IMG/VR virus record: IMGVR_UViG_3300043410_000920
Location: 1 to 39,887 of that record
From: a virus
Strand: one strand, 5' to 3'
DNA length: 39,887 bases
In this document: piece after piece, positions 1-6,762 of the stretch
How positions within the stretch are numbered: the first letter of the stretch is position 1
Layout: every line of letters starts with the position of its first letter
The notes under the pieces: model-generated
Told to the model about the DNA's origin: nothing
Databases searched by the model: none
Seen by the model: the letters and a program-made list of their open reading frames with translations, nothing else
Translations under genes and position numbers: made by a program

Positions 1-1
1 C

Positions 2-184
2 AAGAACACCGGCATCGAGAAGAACACCTGCGAGATCATCGCCACCGAATTGCAGCTGCTGGGCGCGCGTGAAGACGGCGCAGCACCTCGCCAGTCTGCA
101 CCTGCAGCGGCACCTGCACAGCGTCCAGCACAAGCCCCACGCCAGCCCGCACCGGCTGACATGGACGACGACATTCCGTTCTGA
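2..184 (+). CDS. ssb: Single-stranded DNA-binding protein, C-terminal fragment
   Basis: The window opens inside this gene. The 60 residues visible are the end of the OB fold, an Ala/Pro/Gln-rich linker and the acidic tip DMDDDIPF, which in SSB family proteins recruits replication and repair partners. A full copy of almost the same protein lies at 38647-39096. The visible differences are one silent change and one Pro/Ser change in the linker. It is probably complete in the real, circular genome and is cut here only by the window edge. Confidence 0.9.
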   Translation, partial: KNTGIEKNTCEIIATELQLLGAREDGAAPRQSAPAAAPAQRPAQAPRQPAPADMDDDIPF

Positions 185-195
185 TCGGGGGCGGT

Positions 196-666
196 ATGCT
201 TACAGAATTCAATTGCCAGGATTGCGTGTTCCAAGGCGGCAAGCTGATCGATGGTCCATGCAAGGGGTGTCGCCCTGGCCTGCATCACGGCACTAGCTGG
301 GTGCCAAAAAAGGACGCAGCAAAACCTGGCGCGATCTACCAGCTGCCCGAGGGCGTAAATCTGGAAGACATTCGACCTGGCCCCCTCACCGGCAGCATCG
401 ATGCCACGCTGAACGAGCGCGGAAAACGCTATGGCAAGTTCAAGGACCATGCGCGCATCAGCCAGGCCCTGAAGACGGTCATTGCCAACAACCTTCCACC
501 TGAACAGTTCGCCCGGTTCAGCGATGACCAAATCGAGGCGCTGGATATGATCTGCCACAAGCTGGCGCGCATCATCAACGGCGACCCGAACTATGCCGAC
601 AGCTGGGTCGACATCGCAGGCTACGCCAAGCTGGTGGCCGACCGACTGGAAGGGGTGGAACGATGA
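196..666 (+). CDS. DUF6378-like phage protein with N-terminal Cys pairs
   Basis: A 156-residue protein. The N-terminus carries two CxxC pairs (C7/C10 and C22/C25), a likely small zinc site. The C-terminal half (ERGKRYG, HKLARIINGDPNYADSW, DIAGYAKLV) matches a conserved phage domain I recall as DUF6378, whose biochemical role I do not know. It starts 12 bases after the SSB stop. A diverged homologue of exactly the same length sits at 39108-39578 in the same position after SSB, with all four cysteines kept. The stop overlaps the next start as ATGA. Confidence 0.75.
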   Translation: MLTEFNCQDCVFQGGKLIDGPCKGCRPGLHHGTSWVPKKDAAKPGAIYQLPEGVNLEDIRPGPLTGSIDATLNERGKRYGKFKDHARISQALKTVIANNLPPEQFARFSDDQIEALDMICHKLARIINGDPNYADSWVDIAGYAKLVADRLEGVER

Positions 667-926
667 ACGAGGACATCAAGATCAGTACACAGCAGCTGGC
701 CGCCGAAGAGGTGATCGTGCCCGAGGCGCAGCCAAGCGGGTGGCTGCTTTTCTATCGCTACCCCAACACAAGGGCATGGTCCTATGGCATCCCCGATTAC
801 GACGGCAACAGGGACACCATTCGATACCCGTACCCGCTGTTCAAAACAAAAGACGAAGCGATGAACCAGGCCCGCAAATCACTGCCTCACGGCGGCGATG
901 TGAAGCTGTTCAAGATCGACCTATGA
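663..926 (+). CDS. Hypothetical protein, absent from the right-end copy
   Basis: An 87-residue soluble protein of unknown function. The middle is rich in aromatic residues (WLLFYRYPNTRAWSYG), and the C-terminal half resembles a small alpha/beta domain of the kind that displays phage data-like repeats, but I cannot assign a family. The start overlaps the upstream stop by four bases and its own stop overlaps the next start in the same way, so translation is probably coupled. The equivalent position at the other end of the window (39575) lacks this gene completely. Confidence 0.7.
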   Translation: MNEDIKISTQQLAAEEVIVPEAQPSGWLLFYRYPNTRAWSYGIPDYDGNRDTIRYPYPLFKTKDEAMNQARKSLPHGGDVKLFKIDL

Positions 927-1267
927 AAGAGAACGCCATCCAGCAACTTGTTCGCCTGGCTCTCTCTGAGGCCGGCGCCACTATGTTCCGCAACAACGTC
1001 GGGGCCACGCATACGCCTGACGGGCGGCTTATCCGGTACGGCGTCTGCAACCCCGGCGGCAGTGACTTGATCGGCTGGAAGTCGGTCGAGATCACGCCCG
1101 ACATGGTTGGCAAGAAGGTGGCGGTTTTCACAGCGGTGGAAGTCAAAGGCCCACAAGGCCGACCCACCGCCGACCAGATGCACTTCCTGGCTACGGTCGC
1201 CCGTGCCGGCGGCCTGGCTGGCATCGCAAGATCACCTGAAGACGCCACGGCAATCCTGAACCGCTGA
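923..1267 (+). CDS. VRR-NUC domain nuclease
   Basis: A 114-residue protein matching stand-alone VRR-NUC nucleases, a PD-(D/E)XK branch common in phages. Visible motifs are an N-terminal helix (ENAIQQLVRLALSEAG), the GGSDLIG segment with the catalytic Asp, and VEVKGPQGRPTADQ with the E-x-K pair followed by a conserved Gln. In this family the enzymes cut structured DNA, and phages may use them for recombination intermediates. A partial near-identical copy begins at 39575. The five differences I can see in the shared part are all silent. Confidence 0.85.
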   Translation: MKENAIQQLVRLALSEAGATMFRNNVGATHTPDGRLIRYGVCNPGGSDLIGWKSVEITPDMVGKKVAVFTAVEVKGPQGRPTADQMHFLATVARAGGLAGIARSPEDATAILNR

Positions 1268-1273
1268 GAGTGT

Positions 1274-1358
1274 TGTGTTTTCCCAACACATAGGGTTTAT
1301 CCCTACGAAATACTGCAAGTATTGCAGTAATATTCACAGCACTGCACAACAAGTGCAG
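1274..1358. promoter_or_regulatory. Cluster of four inverted repeats in a 111-base gap
   Basis: Four perfect inverted repeats lie one after another between the VRR-NUC stop and the next gene. They are 1274-1290 (TGTGTT/AACACA), 1291-1305 (TAGGG/CCCTA), 1311-1329 (TACTGCAA/TTGCAGTA, 8-base arms with 3 between) and 1342-1358 (CTGCAC/GTGCAG). The last two share the core CTGCA. None is followed by a T-run, so simple termination is unlikely. They could be operators or a structured RNA leader. This is the only real gap in an otherwise coupled gene run. Confidence 0.6.
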
Positions 1359-1378
1359 CAACTTCAGGAGTGAAGCAA

Positions 1379-1486
1379 ATGGAAAACGACGAAATCTTCG
1401 TATTGAACAAAGTCCTTTATGCGGTGGCCGTCATCGCGCTGATCGTGGTCGCCCTCGATGTGCATGTGTGGAGGGCTGTGGCATGA
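1379..1486 (+). CDS. Membrane microprotein, 35 residues
   Basis: A short gene starting at an ATG with a good ribosome site (AGGAG at 1366-1370). After about 12 residues it has one strongly hydrophobic segment (VLYAVAVIALIVVALDV), so it is probably a single-pass inner-membrane peptide. It is the first gene after the inverted-repeat cluster, and its stop overlaps the next start as ATGA. Function unknown. Confidence 0.65.
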   Translation: MENDEIFVLNKVLYAVAVIALIVVALDVHVWRAVA

Positions 1487-1815
1487 CCCGACGCATCAAA
1501 GGCCAAGCGACCGTGTGGCTGACTGGAACCAGCAGTTGGGATGTGGAGAAGCTGAACACCACCGACAAACCTGGCGACTTCTTCTACACCAAAACCGACA
1601 ACGACATGAGTGACATGGGCTGGATGAAGGTCGGCACCGCTGAGATCGACGTCCTGCTGACCACCGACAGAGCGTCCATCGTCAACAATCAGGTGGCAAC
1701 TCTGAAGCGGCAGGCGCAGAAAATCCGCGCTGAAGCCGAGGTCAAGGCCAGCGAGATCGAGAACGAGATCAAGAACCTGCTGGCCATCACCTACGAACCA
1801 GGCGAGGCCGCATGA
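1483..1815 (+). CDS. Hypothetical phage protein
   Basis: A 110-residue protein. I chose the ATG at 1483, which overlaps the upstream stop, over an in-frame ATG at 1468 that lies inside the previous gene. The first half looks like a small beta domain (ATVWLTGTSSW, GWMKVGTAEIDVLL). The second half is a charged helix (KRQAQKIRAEAEVKASEIENEIKNLL) likely to form a coiled coil. Comparable proteins are found in other phage small-gene clusters, but no function is known to me. Confidence 0.7.
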   Translation: MTRRIKGQATVWLTGTSSWDVEKLNTTDKPGDFFYTKTDNDMSDMGWMKVGTAEIDVLLTTDRASIVNNQVATLKRQAQKIRAEAEVKASEIENEIKNLLAITYEPGEAA

Positions 1816-2039
1816 AAACCCTCGGCATCATCATCCTGGTGCTGGTCGGCCTAGTGACGGTCATCAACCTGTCCATGTCGTCCGAGAAATCCGCCCTCTA
1901 CGATCAACTGCACGAAGCCGAGCGCATCTGTGGCACTGCCATGGACGACGCCGCCCTCGGCGGTGAACGACGCCGCACACGCGAAATTTGCGATCGTCTG
2001 ATCACATCCATCAAAGCCGAAATCAAGGTGACCCCATGA
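1812..2039 (+). CDS. Small protein with N-terminal membrane segment
   Basis: A 75-residue protein with an N-terminal hydrophobic segment (LGIIILVLVGLVTVINLSM), then a charged domain with two cysteines (C40 region and the ICDRL motif). It could be an anchored periplasmic or cytoplasmic protein, or be exported. Both ends overlap the neighbouring genes by four bases. Function unknown. Confidence 0.65.
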   Translation: MKTLGIIILVLVGLVTVINLSMSSEKSALYDQLHEAERICGTAMDDAALGGERRRTREICDRLITSIKAEIKVTP

Positions 2040-2236
2040 AACACGACCCCAACCACCTCACAGCCCGCGACATGTTCATGATGTCGACCCTGACCGGCAT
2101 CACCCAGGGCGTGATGGCCGCCTATCCCGACCCAGCCGGCAAGCTGAAGGCAGCCGAACACTTCGCGCCTGAGATCGCGTCCATCGCCGGTCGCATCGCT
2201 GATGCCGTGATGGCCGACCGAAAGGCCAAGGCATGA
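2036..2236 (+). CDS. Small hypothetical phage protein
   Basis: A 66-residue, mostly helical protein. The segment LTARDMFMMSTLTGITQGVMA resembles a small phage family whose members begin with similar 'R-D-x-F-A-a-x-A-l-x-G' motifs. It then continues into EIASIAGRIADAVMADRKA. The start at 2036 overlaps the preceding stop; an upstream in-frame start lies inside that gene and is unlikely. Function unknown. Confidence 0.65.
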   Translation: MKHDPNHLTARDMFMMSTLTGITQGVMAAYPDPAGKLKAAEHFAPEIASIAGRIADAVMADRKAKA

Positions 2237-2400
2237 ACCAAGCAGCTGCCAACGTGATCTACGCCAAAGCCCTGGCGCTGATCCAAGAAGCCAAGCGCGA
2301 AGGCGTGGTCCTGACCATCGAGACGCGACCCAAGACGCCGCTGGCCATGGGCAACCACTGCATGCACGCATCGGTGCGCATCGCACGGGGCAAGCAATGA
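2233..2400 (+). CDS. Small hypothetical protein, 55 residues
   Basis: A 55-residue gene between two four-base ATGA overlaps, which is the main evidence that it is real. The sequence has an amphipathic N-terminal helix (ANVIYAKALALIQEAKREG), then two likely beta strands (VVLTIETRP, HASVRIARG) with PLAMGNH between them. The layout resembles small DUF-type phage proteins seen in replication clusters. Function unknown. Confidence 0.6.
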   Translation: MNQAAANVIYAKALALIQEAKREGVVLTIETRPKTPLAMGNHCMHASVRIARGKQ

Positions 2401-2651
2401 AGCCAGAACCTGCGACCCCGCTGTGCTTCAGCAGCCGCCAGCAGTTCATCATGTGGATGAAGTCAGCACGCATCACCGGCGGCATCTTCGACAACGGCAT
2501 CTGCACCGACTGCACGCATGAGTACCAGGCCAAGATGATCGCCGAGAAGCGCTGCATCCATCCGAACGTCTACTTTTCGCCCGACACCGACGGGTTCATT
2601 CAAGGAGTTATCCCAAATGGCAAAACCGACCCTGCACATCACGCACCCTGA
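2397..2651 (+). CDS. Small hypothetical protein with a CxxC motif
   Basis: An 84-residue protein with CTDCTHEYQAKMIAEKRC (residues about 39-56), so three or four cysteines could bind a metal. The N-terminus has an FSSRQQFIMWMKSARITGG helix. Its 3' end overlaps the next gene by 35 bases in another frame, an exception to the four-base rule in this cluster. Function unknown. Confidence 0.65.
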   Translation: MKPEPATPLCFSSRQQFIMWMKSARITGGIFDNGICTDCTHEYQAKMIAEKRCIHPNVYFSPDTDGFIQGVIPNGKTDPAHHAP

Positions 2652-2817
2652 CTTTAAATACCGCAACAGCGCGCAGACCGACGTCCGCGAGACCTGGCGC
2701 CGCTTCGGCTGGCAGCCACTCGCCGCCCGCGAACAGTACGTCGAGCCCGAACCCGTTCTGGAGACACCCGCCAAGCGCGTGGTGCGCACGCTGCTGGTGA
2801 GCAAGGGGCAAAAATGA
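2617..2817 (+). CDS. Small hypothetical protein, 66 residues
   Basis: A 66-residue gene starting inside the end of the previous one, with its own ribosome site (AGGAG just upstream of 2617). That supports the start despite the 35-base overlap. The sequence is basic (ITHPDFKYRNSAQTDVRETWRRFGW) and has no recognised domain. A similar 'T-D-v-r-x-T-w-r-r-f-G-W-x-P' segment occurs in other small phage proteins, which hints at a conserved family of unknown role. Confidence 0.65.
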   Translation: MAKPTLHITHPDFKYRNSAQTDVRETWRRFGWQPLAAREQYVEPEPVLETPAKRVVRTLLVSKGQK

Positions 2818-2978
2818 GCCTCGAGAAATTCAAGCGCATCGCAGCTGAGTGCGACGACGAATCACTCATCGATGAACTGTGCTGGCGCTGGCTGAAAGCG
2901 GCGGCAGAGGACAACGGCAAAGACGGCGAGGTCGCCATTCGTCTAATGAAGATCATCGAGAGCGAGTTAATGCCATGA
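2814..2978 (+). CDS. Small hypothetical acidic protein, 54 residues
   Basis: A 54-residue gene bounded on both sides by ATGA overlaps. It is helical and acidic (FKRIAAECDDESLIDELCWRWLKAA), with a C-terminal helix (VAIRLMKIIESEL). No family is recognised. Confidence 0.6.
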   Translation: MSLEKFKRIAAECDDESLIDELCWRWLKAAAEDNGKDGEVAIRLMKIIESELMP

Positions 2979-3181
2979 CCAACATCGACTACGTGCGCCT
3001 GGTGCGCAACAACGAGGGCGTGATCATCGACAGCTTCGACGCGAACCCTGAGATCGAAGCCATGAAGATGGAGATCGCGCTACAGGCCAACATCATCCGC
3101 GACCTGCGCGAACTGCTGAAGAACGTGCGGCAGATCGCCATCGAGGTTGCAGAGAAAACATATCGGGAGAAACACCAATGA
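2975..3181 (+). CDS. Small hypothetical coiled-coil protein, 68 residues
   Basis: A 68-residue protein whose C-terminal two thirds form a long charged helix (EIEAMKMEIALQANIIRDLR and on). The start at 2975 overlaps the previous stop; the longer in-frame ORF begins inside the upstream gene and is not credible. Function unknown. Confidence 0.65.
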   Translation: MTNIDYVRLVRNNEGVIIDSFDANPEIEAMKMEIALQANIIRDLRELLKNVRQIAIEVAEKTYREKHQ

Positions 3182-3417
3182 CACACAGCGACGGAGGCAA
3201 GGGAAGCGCCCGCCGACCTGGCGAGGGCTACCAGGACAACTGGGAACGCATCTTCGGTTGCCGCAAGCGCCAGATCGCAGAAGCGGTCGAGGCCGAAAAC
3301 GAAGACACCAAAGACTGCCCACGGTGCAACACCGAAATGTCAATCACAGGCACACACCTGCACTGGCATTGCGATGTGTGTGGGTGGATGGAGAAGATCG
3401 AACGGGGGGAGCCATGA
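3178..3417 (+). CDS. Zinc-ribbon phage protein
   Basis: A 79-residue protein with two parts. The N-terminus (MTHSDGGKGSARRPG, then NWERIFG) is a motif seen in many small phage proteins. The C-terminus has two CxxC pairs (CPRC and CDVC) spaced as in a zinc ribbon. It may bind nucleic acid or a protein partner, but no target is known. It sits in the ATGA-coupled run. Confidence 0.7.
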   Translation: MTHSDGGKGSARRPGEGYQDNWERIFGCRKRQIAEAVEAENEDTKDCPRCNTEMSITGTHLHWHCDVCGWMEKIERGEP

Positions 3418-3593
3418 ACCGCAAACCAATCGGCCTGTCAGTGCCACACCGACTGATCAAACCCAGCGAGGCCAAGCAGCCCGACTGCAGCGAGGCCATC
3501 GAGGAACTGGAGACCGAGAACCGCCTGCTGCGTGCCCGCAATGACCGCCTCGAACGCGAGGTCGAGGAACTGCGTGCCAAGGGGCTGCTATGA
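3414..3593 (+). CDS. Small leucine-zipper-like protein
   Basis: A 59-residue protein. After a polar N-terminus, the C-terminal half (EAIEELETENRLLRARNDRL and on) has Leu repeats and alternating charge, as in a dimeric coiled coil. It may multimerise or bind another small protein; no DNA-binding region is clear. The start overlaps the zinc-ribbon stop by four bases. Confidence 0.65.
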   Translation: MNRKPIGLSVPHRLIKPSEAKQPDCSEAIEELETENRLLRARNDRLEREVEELRAKGLL

Positions 3594-3724
3594 GTAATTT
3601 ATGGATTAACTGGCGCTTCGGAACCTGGCACTTGCAGATTGGCCCTGATCGCCCGCGCTTCAGATTTGTGCGGAATGAGTATTGGCTGAACAACGAACCA
3701 CCATGCTGGTTCGAACGGTACTGA
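3590..3724 (+). CDS. Tryptophan-rich microprotein, 44 residues
   Basis: A 44-residue gene with five Trp, several Phe/Tyr and many Arg (NLWINWRFGTWHLQIG at the start, CWFERY at the end). The N-terminal motif 'W-I-N-W-R-F-G-T-W-H' looks like one I have seen in other tiny phage proteins, so it is probably conserved. It is not a classic membrane segment. The start overlaps the previous stop by four bases. Function unknown. Confidence 0.65.
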   Translation: MSNLWINWRFGTWHLQIGPDRPRFRFVRNEYWLNNEPPCWFERY

Positions 3725-3733
3725 AAGGCTGCT

Positions 3734-3853
3734 ATGAGCGAAGAACTCAAATCGCTTTTGACCTTGCTGGCGCTGATCTTCCTGGCACCAGCTGCCTTCG
3801 GCGTCGCGCTGGTGGCGATCTTTTTTAGTGAGTGGATGAAGGGGAGGAAATGA
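3734..3853 (+). CDS. Membrane microprotein, 39 residues
   Basis: A 39-residue gene nine bases after the previous stop. It has one long hydrophobic segment (LLTLLALIFLAPAAFGVALV) and a short basic tail (EWMKGRK), which predicts a single-pass inner-membrane peptide with its C-terminus in the cytoplasm. Its stop overlaps the next start. Function unknown. Confidence 0.65.
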   Translation: MSEELKSLLTLLALIFLAPAAFGVALVAIFFSEWMKGRK

Positions 3854-4320
3854 GAAAACGAAGCAAATACCGCCCCAAGGGCGTGCGACTGGATACGGTC
3901 GCCTATGTGGTGTCGGGCATGCATCGCGTCGACCAGGTCGAGGATGCCGGCATCGCGCTGAAGATCAAGAACCACGCCGCACTGGCTGCCGTGGTGCAGG
4001 GCAAGGCTGAACGCGACGACATCGATGTGCTGATCGCCGCGCTGAACATGACCGAGGCGTTCTGCATCATGGGCATCGGCAGCGACTGGCGCACTGAAGT
4101 GCGACACGCGCTCGACTGCCTGCACGCAATGTCAGTGCGCGGGCTGACCTCCGGCCGCTTCATCCTGACCGGCCTGGAGATGAAGGCGATCAACTTGGCG
4201 ATGGACATCCACGACGCCCAGTTGGAGACGGCGACGGTGCGACAGATGGAACAAGCCATTGACCTGGTGGTGAAGACGATCAAGCACGGCAAGGCGCGAC
4301 GGATTGAGGTGGCGGCATGA
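3850..4320 (+). CDS. Conserved phage hypothetical protein, 156 residues
   Basis: A 156-residue soluble helical protein starting RKRSKYRPKGVRLDTVAYV. This opening, the middle (VLIAALNMTEAFCIMGIGSDW) and the end (GRFILTGLEMKAINLAMDIH) look like a widespread family in proteobacterial phages with no known function. The ATG at 3850 overlaps the preceding stop and has AGGAA just upstream, so it is preferred over 3832. Its place before the HTH and primase genes suggests an early role in replication or control. Confidence 0.75.
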   Translation: MRKRSKYRPKGVRLDTVAYVVSGMHRVDQVEDAGIALKIKNHAALAAVVQGKAERDDIDVLIAALNMTEAFCIMGIGSDWRTEVRHALDCLHAMSVRGLTSGRFILTGLEMKAINLAMDIHDAQLETATVRQMEQAIDLVVKTIKHGKARRIEVAA

Positions 4321-4508
4321 GAGCGCCGGATGTCTGGAGCGCGGACCAACTAAGCCGCTGGGATGTCAGCACGGGTTTGCCAGATGGCCGTCACGTTTGT
4401 GCCCGTCCTATGGCTTACCCAGGATTTCGCGTAATCCATCGCCTTCGCACAGCCTGGTTCGTGTTTATTGGCCGCTATGACGCACTGCGCTGGGAGGGAC
4501 AGCCATGA
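4317..4508 (+). CDS. Hypothetical protein, 63 residues
   Basis: A 63-residue gene held by four-base overlaps at both ends. It contains a moderately hydrophobic stretch near the C-terminus (TAWFVFIGRYDALRW), but this is too short and polar for a clear membrane helix. No family is recognised. Confidence 0.55.
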   Translation: MRAPDVWSADQLSRWDVSTGLPDGRHVCARPMAYPGFRVIHRLRTAWFVFIGRYDALRWEGQP

Positions 4509-4687
4509 CCGGCGCCGAACTCCGCACCGCCCAGCGGGCGATGAACCTGACCAATGCCCAGCTGCGCCGCAAACTCGGCGTGGCTGAGACGACACTATGC
4601 AACTGGAAGTCGGGCCGCATCGATGTGCCCACATCCGTCGCACTGGCAATGAAGTATCTGCAAGAAAAACACGAACAGGGGAAATAA
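4505..4687 (+). CDS. Small XRE-type helix-turn-helix protein
   Basis: A 60-residue protein that is almost entirely one HTH: ELRTAQRAMNLTNAQLRRKL, then GVAETTLCNWKSGRIDVP, then an AMKYL helix. This matches the Cro/CI-like fold, in which the second helix reads DNA. It is Cro-sized and has no C-terminal oligomerisation or peptidase domain. It lies directly before the primase, whose start overlaps its stop by one base (TAATG). It is the only clear transcription factor in the rightward early genes and may bind one of the repeat clusters in this window. Confidence 0.75.
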   Translation: MTGAELRTAQRAMNLTNAQLRRKLGVAETTLCNWKSGRIDVPTSVALAMKYLQEKHEQGK

Positions 4688-6762
4688 TGGACAACGTGGA
4701 CGCCTTCCGCGACGCAATACGCGCCGCCGGATTTGAGCCGCCGTCTGAAGTCGTGCCGGGCAAGTGGCATCGGTTCAGCGTGAACGGGAAACGCACCGAC
4801 ACCGCCGGCTATTGCATGATGTTCCATGACATGCGCGGCGGCATCTTCGGTGACTGGCGCCAAGGCGTCGAACACACTTGGCAGTCCGAGGCCCGCGAGG
4901 AACTGACGGTCGAGGAACGCAAGGCGCATCGCAAGGCGATCGAGCAAGCCAAGCGCGAACGCGAGGCCGAACAGGCCAGGGTGCGGCAGGAAGCCCGCGA
5001 CAAAGCCCAGCGCATCTGGGACAGCTCGGAACCGGCCAACGATAACCACCCCTACCTGGTCCGCAAGGGCGTGAAAGCCTACGGCCTGAAGCAGTCCCGC
5101 GACGCGCTGGTGGTGCCCATCAAGGACATGACCGGCACCATCCACAGCCTGCAGTTCATCGACGGCGAGGGGAATAAGCGCTTCCTGACCGGTGGGGCCA
5201 TCGCTGGCCACTTCGCTGGCATCGGCAAGTTGAACGGCGTCATGCACGTGGCCGAGGGCTATGCGACGGCGGCCAGCATCCACCAGGCAACCGGCGACGC
5301 TGTGGCCATCGCCTTCAATGCCGGCAACCTGGAGCCTGTGGCCAAGGCCGTGCGCGAACGGTTCCCCGATGTCGAAATCCGCATCTGCGCCGACAACGAC
5401 GTCAACACGCCGGGCAACCCCGGCATGACCAAGGCACACAAAGCCGCCCAGGCCGTCCAGGCCACGGTGATCGCACCCGAAGCAGGGGACTTCAACGACA
5501 TGATGCTGGAACATGGCATCGAGGCCGTGGCCAACGTCGTCACGGCGCCCGTGGTGGTGGCCAACGACAACAAGGCCCTGGTGGACTACTACGCCCCGCT
5601 GCCGATCTGCGACGGTCGCGGCAAGCCCATGGACATCATCGAGAACCTGGCCGAGATCACGCGCCGCCTTGGCGTCACCATCCGCTACAACGTCATCAAG
5701 AAAGAAGACGAAATCCTCATTCCCGGCAAGGCGTTCAGCGTCGACAACGCCGCCAACGCCAGCCTCGCGTGGCTGCGCAGCGAGTGCGTGCGCTTCCGCT
5801 ACCCGACCGGCGCGCTGGGCGACTACGTGACCTACCTGGCCGACCAGAACCTTCACAACCCCGTCATCAACTGGATACAGTCCAAACCCTGGGACGGCGT
5901 CAGCCGGCTGCAGGACCTCTACGACACGATCGAGGCCGAAGACCAGGCACTCAAGGAGGTGCTGATCAAGCGCTGGATGATCAGCGCGGTGGCTGCGGCA
6001 TTCCGTCACGACGGCGTCAGCGCCCATGGCGTGCTGACCTTGCAGGGCAGCCAGTACCTCGGCAAGACCAAGTGGTTCAAGTCGCTGGTGCCCGAGGACC
6101 TGGGCCTGCTCAAGGACGGCATGCTGCTGCAGCCGCACGACAAGGACAGCGTCAAGCAGGTCTGCAGCTTCTGGCTGGTCGAACTGGGTGAACTGGACGC
6201 GACCTTCCGCAAGTCCGACATCGCCGCGCTGAAGTCCTTCATCACGAACCAGTCCGACGTCCTGCGTCGACCCTTCGCCCGCAAGGAAAGCCACTTTGCC
6301 CGGCGCACGGTGTTCTTCGCATCGGTCAACCCGAAGCAATTTCTGCACGACGCGACCGGAAACCGGCGCTACTGGACGATCGAGGCCAAGTGGATTGACC
6401 ACAGCCACAAACTAAACATGCAGCAAATCTGGGCTGAAGTGTTGTTTTTATACAACAGCGGCGAGCCCTATTATTTGCAGCCCGACGAGATGGACAAGCT
6501 GAACAAGTCGAACGAGGAATACACGGTCATCGACCCGGTGCAGGAGCGACTGGAAAGCCGCCTCGATTGGAAGTCACCACCCATGACCTGGACCTGGAGA
6601 TCGGCCACCGACATCCTGATCGAGGTCGGCATGGACAAGCCAACCGTGCCCGACGTCAACAAAGCGGCGACCTTCATCCGGCAGAAAAACGGCGACCAGG
6701 GAAAGCGCACGTATAAGGGGCGCGTGCTGCTGGCACCGCCCAAAATCACGAATTCCTGGTGA
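4687..6762 (+). CDS. Toprim primase / VapE-family helicase
   Basis: A 691-residue replication protein. The N-terminus resembles phage primase-associated domains (GFEPPSEVVPGKWHRF). A Toprim domain follows, with Glu190 in AEGYATAAS and the D236-N-D238 motif. The C-terminal half is a virulence-associated-E type P-loop ATPase: a Walker A-like GSQYLGKT at 454-461, then FWLVELGELD, and conserved ANVNPKQF-like and GNRRYW motifs. It probably primes and unwinds DNA at the phage origin. No DNA polymerase is present, so host polymerase is likely used. The start at 4687 is chosen because it overlaps the HTH stop. Confidence 0.85.
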   Translation: MDNVDAFRDAIRAAGFEPPSEVVPGKWHRFSVNGKRTDTAGYCMMFHDMRGGIFGDWRQGVEHTWQSEAREELTVEERKAHRKAIEQAKREREAEQARVRQEARDKAQRIWDSSEPANDNHPYLVRKGVKAYGLKQSRDALVVPIKDMTGTIHSLQFIDGEGNKRFLTGGAIAGHFAGIGKLNGVMHVAEGYATAASIHQATGDAVAIAFNAGNLEPVAKAVRERFPDVEIRICADNDVNTPGNPGMTKAHKAAQAVQATVIAPEAGDFNDMMLEHGIEAVANVVTAPVVVANDNKALVDYYAPLPICDGRGKPMDIIENLAEITRRLGVTIRYNVIKKEDEILIPGKAFSVDNAANASLAWLRSECVRFRYPTGALGDYVTYLADQNLHNPVINWIQSKPWDGVSRLQDLYDTIEAEDQALKEVLIKRWMISAVAAAFRHDGVSAHGVLTLQGSQYLGKTKWFKSLVPEDLGLLKDGMLLQPHDKDSVKQVCSFWLVELGELDATFRKSDIAALKSFITNQSDVLRRPFARKESHFARRTVFFASVNPKQFLHDATGNRRYWTIEAKWIDHSHKLNMQQIWAEVLFLYNSGEPYYLQPDEMDKLNKSNEEYTVIDPVQERLESRLDWKSPPMTWTWRSATDILIEVGMDKPTVPDVNKAATFIRQKNGDQGKRTYKGRVLLAPPKITNSW

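Larger units (their letters stand above)
1..1235. repeat. Left copy of a diverged terminal repeat
   Basis: This stretch aligns with 38913-39887 at the other end of the window. Both begin inside an SSB gene and run through a DUF6378-like gene into a VRR-NUC gene. The SSB tail and the VRR-NUC gene are nearly identical, but the middle gene is strongly diverged and this copy has an extra small gene (663-926). The pattern fits a circular genome assembled across two strain variants, or a tandem duplication with later replacement of the middle. Confidence 0.85.

Noticed and set aside
4465-6408. Long minus-strand frame opposite the primase
   Set aside because: It is a typical GC-rich antisense shadow of the primase frame. 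It has low-complexity Val/Gly/Arg/Asp sequence, no domain and no ribosome site.
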